DNA of 64,000 bases. Source: Vagococcus vulneris (lineage in GTDB: Bacteria > Bacillota > Bacilli > Lactobacillales > Vagococcaceae). Positions 27,578 to 36,032 of this stretch are shown here, piece by piece. The notes below the pieces were generated by a model. That model saw nothing but the letters and a program-made list of their open reading frames with translations. It ran no database searches and was not told where the DNA came from. How positions within the stretch are numbered: the first letter of the stretch is position 1; every line of letters begins with the position of its first letter. Where the stretch lies: assembly GCF_003950515.1 (NCBI RefSeq), contig NZ_NGJS01000010.1:1-64000 (forward strand), written 5' to 3'. The position numbers were made by a program, and so were the translations under genes.

Positions 27578-27587
27578 TACATTTGTA
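27578..27587. promoter_or_regulatory. cop box upstream of copY
   Basis: TACATTTGTA is an exact match to TACAnnTGTA, the CopY operator core. It lies 34 bases before the copY start and downstream of the promoter. Confidence 0.88.
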
Positions 27588-27621
27588 GATTTAAAGATTT
27601 AAGAAAAGGGAATGATTAATT

Positions 27622-28038
27622 ATGGAAAATGTGTCCAATTCAGAGTGGGAAATAATGCGTGTTGTATGGACAAAAAGTGAAACAACAAGCAGTGAAATAA
27701 TTGACATACTTGGAGATAGGCTGGATTGGCAGCCTTCAACAGTAAAGACACTTTTAGCACGCTTGGTTGATAAAGGTCTTTTAGTCACTAAACGTGATGG
27801 GAAAAGATTTAAATATTCTGCATCTGCTAGTGAAGATGACATTTTTAATACCGAATTAAGAATGCTGATGTCTAAGATTTGTAATACAAAAGTACACAGT
27901 GTTATGACGACATTGATTGACGAATACGATTTGAGTCAGTCAGATATCGATTCACTAATTAAAAAATTAAATGATAAAAGAAAAAATGCACCGGAAAAAA
28001 TAACTTGTCACTGCATACCGGGACAATGTAAATGCTGA
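27622..28038 (+). CDS. copY: CopY-type copper-responsive repressor
   Basis: A 138-residue member of the BlaI/MecI/CopY family. The N-terminal winged helix (about 5-70) includes SNSEWEIMRVVW and WQPSTVKTLLARLVDKG. The C terminus CHCIPGQCKC carries the CxCx4CxC motif that binds zinc or Cu(I). Copper binding releases the repressor from cop boxes, two of which precede the gene. It is cotranscribed with copA. Confidence 0.95.
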   Translation: MENVSNSEWEIMRVVWTKSETTSSEIIDILGDRLDWQPSTVKTLLARLVDKGLLVTKRDGKRFKYSASASEDDIFNTELRMLMSKICNTKVHSVMTTLIDEYDLSQSDIDSLIKKLNDKRKNAPEKITCHCIPGQCKC

Positions 28039-28066
28039 TTATTAATAACAATTGGAGGAATTCAAA

Positions 28067-30526
28067 ATGACTAATCAAAAACAATTTCATGTGGATGGGA
28101 TGAATTGCGCATCCTGTGCCCAAAGAGTAGAAAAAACAGTGCAAAAATTGCCGGGAATCAATATGGCATCGGTCAATTTAGCGACTGAGACATTAACAGT
28201 AAAAATAGATAACAGTAAATTGTCGGACAACGACTTAAGTTTGGCAGTTTCACAAGCAGGTTATTCACTTGTTTTGCCATTGGTTGAAAGTACTTTTAAA
28301 ATAGATGGAATGACTTGTGCATCGTGTGCGCAAACAATTGAAAAATCAGTTAGTAAATTAGCAGGTGTTTCAAAAGTTGCTGTTAATTTAGCAACAGAAA
28401 AGATGGTAGTAGAGTTTGACAAGTCCGTCGTGTCAAGCCAAGAAATAAAACAGGCCGTTAAAGATGTCGGCTATCAAGCATTAAGCGAGAAAGATACTGC
28501 AGTTTCAATTGATAAAGAAAATGAGAAAAAGCAAAAAGAAATTAAATCAATGTGGCGTAGATTTTGGATTTCTGCAGTATTTGCAGTTCCTCTATTGTAT
28601 ATCGCGATGGGACATATGATTGGTTTGCCGTTGCCGGAAGTTTTGAATCCAACGATGCACAGTTTGACTTTTTCAATAACACAATTAGTATTGACAATTC
28701 CTGTAATAATAGTTGGACGAAATTTTTTTATTGGAGGATTTAAAGCATTATTTAATGGTCATCCTAACATGGATTCATTAGTTGCTTTAGGAACTAGTGC
28801 TGCTTTTCTGTATAGTTTATATGGAACCATCTTGGTAGTTCAGGGTCAAACTGATTTTGCTATGAACCTGTATTATGAATCTGCAGCAGTTATTTTAACA
28901 TTGATTACTTTAGGCAAATATTTTGAAGCAATTTCAAAAGGAAAAACTTCAGAAGCTATCAAACAATTGATAGGTTTAGCTCCGAAAACGGCTAGAGTCT
29001 TTAAAGATGGCCAAGAAGTTGAAACACCGATTGACGATGTAATGGTAGGTGACATTATTTCAGTTAAACCTGGTGAAAGAATCCCTGTTGACGGTGAAAT
29101 TATAAAAGGATTTAGTTCGATTGATGAAGCAATGATTACTGGTGAAAGTATTCCAGTTGAAAAAAAAGTCGGTGACAATGTGGTTGGCGCCAGTGTTAAT
29201 CAAACCGGGACCTTTCAATTTAAAGCTACAAAAGTTGGTAAAGATACAACATTGTCACAAATTATCAAGTTAGTCGAAGAGGCTCAAGGATCAAAGGCGC
29301 CGATAGCTCAGCTTGCTGATAAAGTTTCAGGTGTCTTTGTACCGATTGTAATTATTTTAGCTCTTTTATCTGGCTTGGCTTGGTTCTTTTTAGGTCAAGA
29401 GTCATGGATTTTTGCTTTGACGATTACAATTTCTGTTTTGGTTATTGCCTGTCCATGTGCATTAGGTTTAGCGACGCCAACGGCAATCATGGTAGGGACA
29501 GGTAAAGGTGCTGAGAATGGTGTTTTAATTAAAAGCGGAGCTGCTTTGGAAACAACGCATAAAGTAACATCGATTGTATTTGATAAAACAGGAACGATTA
29601 CGGCAGGAAAACCGAAAGTTACCGATATTTTAACACTTAGTGAGTTTTCCAAAGATGAGTTGTTGAGAATAGCCGCTTCATCCGAAAAAGGTTCAGAACA
29701 TCCTTTAGGTATGGCTATCGTTGAAGAAGCAGAGCAGAAAGCTATCGAATTATTAGAAATAGAATCGTTTAACGCGATTCCAGGTCACGGAATTCAAACA
29801 ATAATCAAAAATCAAGTGTATTATTTGGGAAATAAAAAATTAATGAATGATAAAAAAATAAAAGTTGAATCATTTGAGAATGATGCCAATCAATTGGCAA
29901 GCAATGGAAAAACCCCGATGTATATCGCTGATGATAAACAATTACTTGGTATAATAGCTGTTGCGGATACGATTAAATCCAGTAGTTACGCAGCTATTAA
30001 AGAGCTGCAAAAGATGAATTTAGAAGTTATTATGATTACTGGCGACAACGCAAGAACAGCTGATGCAATAGCGAAACAAGTTGGTATTGATCGTGTTTTA
30101 AGTGATGTGTTACCCGAAGATAAAGCAAATATGGTGAAAAAATTACAAGAAGAAAATAAAAAAGTAGCTATGGTTGGCGATGGAATTAATGACGCACCTG
30201 CCTTAGCTCAAGCTGATGTGGGTATTGCTATTGGTTCTGGAACGGATGTTGCTGTTGAATCTGCAGACATTGTGTTGATGAGAAGTGATTTAATGGATGT
30301 TCCAACAGCCATTCAGTTAAGTCATGCGACAATTAAAAATATTAAAGAAAATTTATTTTGGGCATTTGCCTATAATATTTTGGGAATCCCGGTTGCGATG
30401 GGGATACTTTATTTGTTTGGTGGACCACTTTTAAATCCGATGGTAGCTGGTGCAGCGATGAGCTTTAGCTCGGTTTCTGTATTGCTGAATGCCTTACGAC
30501 TTAAAAGATTTAAACCTAAAGAATAA
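28067..30526 (+). CDS. copA: Copper-exporting P1B-type ATPase
   Basis: An 819-residue membrane ATPase that pumps Cu(I) out. Two N-terminal HMA domains have GMNCASC (C14, C17) and GMTCASC (C84, C87). The membrane ion motif is CPC (462-464). The phosphorylation site DKTGT starts at D506, with HPLG, GDN and [18 protein letters not shown] downstream. The frame begins at a TTG at 28052, but GGAGGAA precedes ATG 28067. No separate copZ chaperone gene follows. Confidence 0.95.
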   Translation: MTNQKQFHVDGMNCASCAQRVEKTVQKLPGINMASVNLATETLTVKIDNSKLSDNDLSLAVSQAGYSLVLPLVESTFKIDGMTCASCAQTIEKSVSKLAGVSKVAVNLATEKMVVEFDKSVVSSQEIKQAVKDVGYQALSEKDTAVSIDKENEKKQKEIKSMWRRFWISAVFAVPLLYIAMGHMIGLPLPEVLNPTMHSLTFSITQLVLTIPVIIVGRNFFIGGFKALFNGHPNMDSLVALGTSAAFLYSLYGTILVVQGQTDFAMNLYYESAAVILTLITLGKYFEAISKGKTSEAIKQLIGLAPKTARVFKDGQEVETPIDDVMVGDIISVKPGERIPVDGEIIKGFSSIDEAMITGESIPVEKKVGDNVVGASVNQTGTFQFKATKVGKDTTLSQIIKLVEEAQGSKAPIAQLADKVSGVFVPIVIILALLSGLAWFFLGQESWIFALTITISVLVIACPCALGLATPTAIMVGTGKGAENGVLIKSGAALETTHKVTSIVFDKTGTITAGKPKVTDILTLSEFSKDELLRIAASSEKGSEHPLGMAIVEEAEQKAIELLEIESFNAIPGHGIQTIIKNQVYYLGNKKLMNDKKIKVESFENDANQLASNGKTPMYIADDKQLLGIIAVADTIKSSSYAAIKELQKMNLEVIMITGDNARTADAIAKQVGIDRVLSDVLPEDKANMVKKLQEENKKVAMVGDGINDAPALAQADVGIAIGSGTDVAVESADIVLMRSDLMDVPTAIQLSHATIKNIKENLFWAFAYNILGIPVAMGILYLFGGPLLNPMVAGAAMSFSSVSVLLNALRLKRFKPKE

Positions 30527-30534
30527 ACAGAGAC

Positions 30535-30578
30535 AAAATAAGATGATAACGCGTATAAAAACGTTATCATCTTATTTT
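30535..30578 (+). terminator. Terminator of copYA
   Basis: Perfect 17-base arms AAAATAAGATGATAACG and complement around a short loop, followed by a T-run. Confidence 0.9.
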
Positions 30579-30686
30579 TTTTAACTAGATTATTTGATCG
30601 GTTCATGATATTATTTTACATATACGTTTTTATAGTATGTGTTCATGTGAAAACAATCTCAAACTTTATATGAAGGGGTTTAAGTT

Positions 30687-32042
30687 ATGGTAGACACAGT
30701 AGCGGATTTTATGAATAATGATGTAACGACACTCTTTGTTACAGATAGACATGGGAATATCTTATTAGCAAATGAATTTACAGCAATGACATTAGGTATT
30801 CCTCTGGGAGAGTTATTGAATTCAAATGTGTATGATCTTGTTAATGAGAAATTATATGACGGATCAGCGACGATTAAGACATTGAAAACCCAGGAACCTT
30901 CAAGTGTTGACTTGAAAACTAGAGTAGGTTATCAAATAAAATCAAAATCTTCTCCTATCTTCTTTCCAGATGGAACTTTACATTTGGTTGTAACTAAATC
31001 AGATCCGATTGATGAAGCGGAAGTTAAGAGATGGTTAAGAGATGTTGAAAAAATTCCTAGAGATCATGTAGAAAAATCAGACCAAAACCAGAACATTGAT
31101 GACTGCGGTGGCATTGTTGCCGAAAGCTTTGAATTAAAGAAAATTTTACGTGTCTGTAAACAAGTGTCTCAATATAATAGTCGAATCTTAATTTTAGGTG
31201 AATCAGGTGTTGGAAAAGAAGTAATTGCTAATTATATCCATAGACATAGCACGGTAGCAGATAAACCATTTATTGCGATTAATTGTGCAGCAATACCTGA
31301 AAATCTATTCGAATCAGAATTCTTTGGTCATGAGAAGGGTACTTTTACTGGTGCAGAAGAAAATAAAATGGGTCTAATTGAAGCTGCAAGTGGAGGGACT
31401 TTATTTTTAGATGAAATATCTGAAATGCCGCTAAATCTTCAGACAAAACTTTTGCGAGTACTTGAAACATCAACAATTAGAAGAGTGGGAAGTTTAAAAG
31501 AAATTCCTGTTTCGTTTAGATTGATTTCAGCTTGTAATCAAAATTTATTTGAACAAGTTGAAGAAAAAAGGTTTAGAAGAGATTTATATTATCGTATCAA
31601 TGCTATTCCAATAACTATTCCGCCTTTACGCGAGCGCAGACAAGATATATTGGCTTTAGCAAATCATTTTTTAGATAAATATAATAATTTGTATCAAAAA
31701 AATATTATACTAACACCTAAAAATTTAAATTACTTGATTACAAATGAATGGTTGGGAAATGTCAGAGAGTTGAAGAACTATATTGAGTATACGGTGGTTA
31801 CCTCAGACATAGAAATTGATGACGAACAAAATGATAAAAAATTAGACAATAAATTAAATTTAGAGTCTTCCTTACAAGAATTAGCTAAAAACTGTGATTA
31901 TAAAACATTTTTACAATTTGTAGAAAAAGTATACTTTAAACAAAAACTAACTGATGTAGAGTGGAATATCAGCCAGGCTGCGAGTAATTGTCATGTTAGC
32001 AGACCACTAATCTATAAAAAAATTGAAGAGTTAAAATTGTAA
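30687..32042 (+). CDS. Sigma-54-dependent activator (PAS, AAA+, Fis-type HTH)
   Basis: A 451-residue bacterial enhancer-binding protein. A PAS sensor (about 5-110: LFVTDRHGNILLANE) precedes the AAA+ domain. Walker A is GESGVGKE (171-178), the sigma-54 contact loop is GTFTGA (218-223, a conservative change from GAFTGA), and Walker B is GTLFLDE (237-243). The C-terminal NISQAASNCHVSRPLIYKKI is a Fis-type helix-turn-helix. It lacks a receiver domain, so a small molecule sensed by PAS is likely. A -24/-12 promoter lies about 105 bases after its stop, before the CoA-transferase, which makes that operon the probable target. rpoN is not in the window. Confidence 0.93.
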   Translation: MVDTVADFMNNDVTTLFVTDRHGNILLANEFTAMTLGIPLGELLNSNVYDLVNEKLYDGSATIKTLKTQEPSSVDLKTRVGYQIKSKSSPIFFPDGTLHLVVTKSDPIDEAEVKRWLRDVEKIPRDHVEKSDQNQNIDDCGGIVAESFELKKILRVCKQVSQYNSRILILGESGVGKEVIANYIHRHSTVADKPFIAINCAAIPENLFESEFFGHEKGTFTGAEENKMGLIEAASGGTLFLDEISEMPLNLQTKLLRVLETSTIRRVGSLKEIPVSFRLISACNQNLFEQVEEKRFRRDLYYRINAIPITIPPLRERRQDILALANHFLDKYNNLYQKNIILTPKNLNYLITNEWLGNVRELKNYIEYTVVTSDIEIDDEQNDKKLDNKLNLESSLQELAKNCDYKTFLQFVEKVYFKQKLTDVEWNISQAASNCHVSRPLIYKKIEELKL

Positions 32043-32066
32043 ATAAAGTATACATTATAATAAAGC

Positions 32067-32112
32067 AAAGAGATAGTTTGTCATTGAGCATGACAAATTA
32101 TCTCTTTTTAAT
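32067..32112 (+). terminator. Terminator of the sigma-54 activator gene, possible upstream activator site
   Basis: An 18-base stem (AAAGAGATA, one G-T, TTTGTCAT and complement) with a 5-base loop and a T-run. The inner dyad TTTGTCAT-N5-ATGACAAA (32077-32097) is centred about 85 bases before the predicted transcription start of the next operon, a distance suited to an enhancer site. That second role is inferred. Confidence 0.8.
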
Positions 32113-32146
32113 TTATAAAACGCCTTTTTATAGGGTTTTTAAAAGT

Positions 32147-32162
32147 TGGCATGTTACTTGCT
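32147..32162 (+). promoter_or_regulatory. Sigma-54 (-24/-12) promoter
   Basis: TGGCAT at 32147-32152, five bases, then TTGCT at 32158-32162. This matches the consensus TGGCAC-N5-TTGCW with one change and the exact GG/GC spacing. Transcription should start near 32173, about 108 bases before the CoA-transferase start. Confidence 0.88.
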
Positions 32163-32280
32163 TATATTTATTCGAGATAGCATGTTATTGTTATCACAAT
32201 AATTAACTAGTTAAAATTTTAAATTACTTAGAGGAGGTATTTTTTACTTGTAGTAATAATAGAAAGGTAGGTAATTAAAT

Positions 32281-33837
32281 GTGAAAGTCATAACAAGAGA
32301 AGAAGCAGCAATGCTCATAAGAGATAATGATACCATTGCAGCAAGTGGATTTGAGCTTGCATGTGCTAATGAAGAATTAGCAATCGGTATAGAAAAAAGG
32401 TTTTTAGCAACAGGTTCTCCAAAAAATTTGACAGTTGTTCATTCAAGTTGTTGGGGAGATAGAAAAGATAAAGGAATGTCTCATTTATCCTATCCAGGAT
32501 TGCTAAAACGTTGGATTGGTGGAATTGTCAAGGCGTCATCACCAAAGCTATCAGATATGATTCAAAACAACCAATGTGAAGCATATAATTTTCCGCAAGG
32601 AGTACTGGCTCAACTGTATCGAGAAATTTCAGCTAAGCGCCCAGGACTTATAACTAAAGTTGGAACTGGGACCTATGTTGATCCGCGAGTGGAAGGCGGT
32701 AAGATGAATGAGGTAACAACGGAAGATATTATTGAAGTGATTAATTTAAATAATGAAGAATGGATGTATTACCCATCTTTCCCTATTCAAGTTGGCATGA
32801 TTAGAGGTACGTATGCTGATGAAAATGGTAACTTAACTTTATCTAAAGAAGGCTTACATATGGAAGTCTTGCCGATAGCTCAAGCAGCCCATAATAGCGG
32901 TGGCATCGTTATTGCTCAAGTGGAACGAGTTGTAAAAAATGGTACTTTAGATCCTAGAGATGTACATGTCCCTGGTATTATTGTTGACTACGTGATTGAG
33001 TCGGAACCGGAAAATCATTTTCAAACTGGTACTACACAATATGAGCCGGCATTTAGCGGCGAAATTAAGATTCCTATTGATAGTATTCCTAAGTTGCCAC
33101 TTGACAACCGAAAAATTATTGCGCGTAGAGCGGCTATGGAATTGGAAGAAGGGACTGTCTTAAATCTAGGTGTTGGAATTCCAGTAAATGTATCAACAGT
33201 AGCAGCTGAAGAGGGCGTAAGTGATAGAATCATATTAACAACAGAATCAGGTGCAATCGGTGGCGTACCTGCTGGACTAAAAGATTTTGGACATGCATAC
33301 AACAGTGAAATGATTATTGATCATCAAGCACAATTTGATTTTTACGATGGCGGAGGACTTGATTTATCTGTTCTTGGATTAGCTCAGGTTGATAAACATG
33401 GTAATGTCAATGTTAGTAAATTAGGTAATCAAGTGATTGGTTGTGGTGGATTTATTAATATTTCTCAAACAGCCAAAAAATTAGTATTTACAGGTACTTT
33501 TACAGCAGGTGGGTTAGAAACAAAAATTGAAGATGGTCAATTGATTATTTTAAATGAAGGACGCAACAAAAAATTTGTTAACCAAGTAAATCAAATAACT
33601 TTTAATGGAGAATTTTCATCTAAACAAAATCAGGAAGTTATTTTTGTTACTGAACGTGCTGTCTTTAAATTAATTTCTGGTGAATTAGTGCTAATTGAAA
33701 TTGCACCAGGTATTGATTTACAAAAAGATATCCTAGATTTGATGGAATTTGAAGTTAAAATAAGTGAATCATTGAAAAAAATGTCACTAGGTTTATTCCG
33801 AGAAAATTGGGATGAACTCGCTGAGTTAATGAGGTGA
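32281..33837 (+). CDS. Family I CoA-transferase (propionate/acetate CoA-transferase type)
   Basis: A 518-residue two-domain enzyme in one chain, like propionate CoA-transferase. The N-terminal half has TIAASGF and the C-terminal half NLGVGIPVNV. The catalytic glutamate is E322 in TTESGAIGGVP, which forms the glutamyl-CoA intermediate. It moves CoA from acetyl-CoA or another thioester to a free carboxylate. It starts at GTG 32281, because the overlapping ATG is followed at once by a stop; AGGTAGGT lies upstream. As the first gene of the sigma-54 operon it probably activates the product of the ammonia-lyase encoded downstream. Substrate is inferred from context only. Confidence 0.9.
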   Translation: MKVITREEAAMLIRDNDTIAASGFELACANEELAIGIEKRFLATGSPKNLTVVHSSCWGDRKDKGMSHLSYPGLLKRWIGGIVKASSPKLSDMIQNNQCEAYNFPQGVLAQLYREISAKRPGLITKVGTGTYVDPRVEGGKMNEVTTEDIIEVINLNNEEWMYYPSFPIQVGMIRGTYADENGNLTLSKEGLHMEVLPIAQAAHNSGGIVIAQVERVVKNGTLDPRDVHVPGIIVDYVIESEPENHFQTGTTQYEPAFSGEIKIPIDSIPKLPLDNRKIIARRAAMELEEGTVLNLGVGIPVNVSTVAAEEGVSDRIILTTESGAIGGVPAGLKDFGHAYNSEMIIDHQAQFDFYDGGGLDLSVLGLAQVDKHGNVNVSKLGNQVIGCGGFINISQTAKKLVFTGTFTAGGLETKIEDGQLIILNEGRNKKFVNQVNQITFNGEFSSKQNQEVIFVTERAVFKLISGELVLIEIAPGIDLQKDILDLMEFEVKISESLKKMSLGLFRENWDELAELMR

Positions 33838-33841
33838 GGGG

Positions 33842-35068
33842 ATGGCGAAAAATATAAATGGTAAAGAAATCAATCGTTGGGTAGTGCTATTCGCATCAGT
33901 TGGTATTATTGTTTGTCAAGGTGGAATTTATGCTTTTAGTGTTTTCGCCTCACCAATTGCAAAAGCACATGGTTGGCAAGTATCAGATGTCATGTTTGCT
34001 TTTACACTTGCTATTGCGTTATCACCATTCCCAATGTTGCTTGGCGGAATAATCTCAGATAAAGGAAAATCAAGGGAATTAATTTTCTTCAGCTCAATGT
34101 TATTAGCGATTGCCTTTGTTTTAACTGGTTTTTCAACTGCTAAATGGATGCTTTATCTAAATTATGGTATTTTAGGCGGTTTTGGGTTGAATTTAGGATA
34201 TATCGCGTGTATCAATAATTCAATCCGTTTTTTCCCTGATAAAAAAGGATTAGCGTCGGGGACGGTTATTACAGGTATCGGTTTAGGAACCATGATTTTT
34301 GCACCATTTTCAGCATGGTTGATTGGTAAATTTGACATTAAAATGACGTTTGTTATTCTCGGCATTATTTATGCAGTTATTTCAGTTATCTGCAGTCTTT
34401 TAATTCAGAATGCACCAATTGAAAGAAAAGAAGCAGAAGAAATATCAACCTCCAAAAATGGTTATGTTAAGAATTTAAATTGGAAACAAATTCTTAAGAA
34501 GCCGATGTTTTATATAATTGTTCTGATTTATGGAGCAGGTGGATTTTCTGGATTGATGATTTCATCAAATGCAGCGGATATTGGTGAGAGTATGTTCCAG
34601 TTAACGCCGATTATTGCGGCAACATTCGTCAGTGTTTATGCTTTTTGTAATTGTATTGGACGAGTAATTTGGGGCGGTTTATCAGACAAATTAACACGAT
34701 CAATTACTATGATGATTATCTTTGTTTTTATTGGTATCTCAGCATTATCCTTTATTTTCGTTCATTCTGTTGTAGGATTTGCAATCGGAATGATAGGTTT
34801 TGGTTTATGTGAGGGTGGTGTCAATGCGTTAATGCCGCCGTTAACAATGGATAGTTTTGGTGATAAATATCAAGGTGTAAATTATTCGTTCGTATTTGCA
34901 GGATATTCAATAGCGGCTATGATAGCCCCAAAATTATCAGCATCAATTGCTGAGAAAAATGGTGGAGATTTTACCCAAGCGTTTATTGTCGGACTTGCGA
35001 TGGCAATTTTCGGATTTATTCTAACAGTTTGTTATAAAAAATTATTATCAAATCAATTAAAGAATTAA
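33842..35068 (+). CDS. MFS transporter, oxalate/formate antiporter (OFA) type
   Basis: A 408-residue carrier with about 12 hydrophobic segments. OFA-type features are the N terminus NRWVVLFASVGIIVCQGGIYAFSVF (as two blocks) and YGILGGFGLNLGYIACINN. GGLSDKLTRS is the loop 8-9 signature. OFA members exchange or import small carboxylates. It begins four bases after the CoA-transferase stop with GAGGTGAGGGG upstream. Likely roles are uptake of an organic acid or exchange of substrate for the reduced acid. Substrate unknown. Confidence 0.88.
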   Translation: MAKNINGKEINRWVVLFASVGIIVCQGGIYAFSVFASPIAKAHGWQVSDVMFAFTLAIALSPFPMLLGGIISDKGKSRELIFFSSMLLAIAFVLTGFSTAKWMLYLNYGILGGFGLNLGYIACINNSIRFFPDKKGLASGTVITGIGLGTMIFAPFSAWLIGKFDIKMTFVILGIIYAVISVICSLLIQNAPIERKEAEEISTSKNGYVKNLNWKQILKKPMFYIIVLIYGAGGFSGLMISSNAADIGESMFQLTPIIAATFVSVYAFCNCIGRVIWGGLSDKLTRSITMMIIFVFIGISALSFIFVHSVVGFAIGMIGFGLCEGGVNALMPPLTMDSFGDKYQGVNYSFVFAGYSIAAMIAPKLSASIAEKNGGDFTQAFIVGLAMAIFGFILTVCYKKLLSNQLKN

Positions 35069-35084
35069 TGAAAGGAACTTTATC

Positions 35085-36020
35085 ATGAAAAAAGACATTA
35101 CAAAAATTTTAGGAATTAAGTATCCAATTTTTCAAGGAGCAATGGCTCAAATCTCAAAATATCAATTAGCAGCAGCTGTATCAAATGCAGGGGGACTTGG
35201 GATTATTGCGTCGGGAGGTATGAGTGAAGAACAATTACGTGAAGAAGTAAAAAACTGTAAAAAAATGACCGATAAGCCCTTTGCAGTTAACTTGATGCTG
35301 ATGGCACCTAATATTCCGGATATGATAAAAGTAGTTGTAGAAGAAGGCGTAAAAGTTGTCACAACAGGTGCAGGAACACCTAAAAAATATATGGATACTT
35401 TCAATGAAGCAGGTATTAAAGTTATTCCGGTTGTACCAAGTGCAAAAATCGCAAAAAAAATGGAAGATATCGGTGCTGTAGCAGTTGTAGCAGAAGGGTC
35501 AGAGGCCGGTGGTCATATTGGAGAACTATCAACAATGGTTCTTTTACCTCAAGTTGTTGCTGCAGTTGATATTCCAGTTATCGCAGCCGGCGGTATAGCT
35601 TTAGGCAGTTCCATAGCAGCGGTTTATGCATTAGGTGCTGGTGGTGTTCAGGTTGGTACAGCATTTATGCTGGCTGAAGAATGTCCAATACCACAAAACG
35701 TGAAAGAGTTTGTAGCAAGCACAGAAGAAATGGATACTGTGGTTACGGGTAGAAACGGTGGAGCTCCTGTACGTAGCATTCGCAATAAGATGATTGAACA
35801 GTACATTAAGTGGGAGAGAGAAAATGTTCCACGCGAGCAGCTTGAAGAATTAACAATGGGGTCAGCAAGAAAAGCAGCTGCAGGAGATATTGAAAATGGT
35901 TCTGTGATGGCTGGACAGGCATCAGGTTTAGTAAGCGAAATAAAACCAGCAAAAGAAATAATTGAAACAATGTTTAACGATGCAAGAGAAACAATAAAAA
36001 ATTTAAAGGTTAACTTTTAG
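35085..36020 (+). CDS. FabK-like FMN enoyl-thioester reductase
   Basis: A 311-residue TIM-barrel flavoprotein of the nitronate monooxygenase/FabK family. The match to Streptococcus FabK is strong across the chain: YPIFQGAMAQISKYQLAAAV, DKPFAVNLML, VKVVTTGAG, then AEGSEAGGHIGELSTM with H144 at the position of the FabK catalytic histidine, and PVIAAGGIALG and GSVMAGQASGLV for FMN phosphate binding. FabK reduces trans-2-enoyl-ACP with NADH. Here the gene lies in a catabolic operon with CoA-transferase and ammonia-lyase, not with fatty acid genes. Reduction of a 2-enoyl-CoA such as urocanoyl- or cinnamoyl-CoA is therefore inferred. A nitronate-oxidising role is possible but less consistent with context. 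Confidence 0.85.
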   Translation: MKKDITKILGIKYPIFQGAMAQISKYQLAAAVSNAGGLGIIASGGMSEEQLREEVKNCKKMTDKPFAVNLMLMAPNIPDMIKVVVEEGVKVVTTGAGTPKKYMDTFNEAGIKVIPVVPSAKIAKKMEDIGAVAVVAEGSEAGGHIGELSTMVLLPQVVAAVDIPVIAAGGIALGSSIAAVYALGAGGVQVGTAFMLAEECPIPQNVKEFVASTEEMDTVVTGRNGGAPVRSIRNKMIEQYIKWERENVPREQLEELTMGSARKAAAGDIENGSVMAGQASGLVSEIKPAKEIIETMFNDARETIKNLKVNF

Positions 36021-36032
36021 GAGGAAAATAAA

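Noticed and set aside
28873-29652. Two antisense frames within copA
   Set aside because: No ribosome binding site and no family resemblance; the sense strand codes for an intact P-type ATPase.
32231-32256. GAGGAGGT ribosome-binding-like sequence upstream of the CoA-transferase
   Set aside because: It leads only to TTG TAG, so no peptide is encoded; the true start is GTG 32281 with its own AGGTAGGT.
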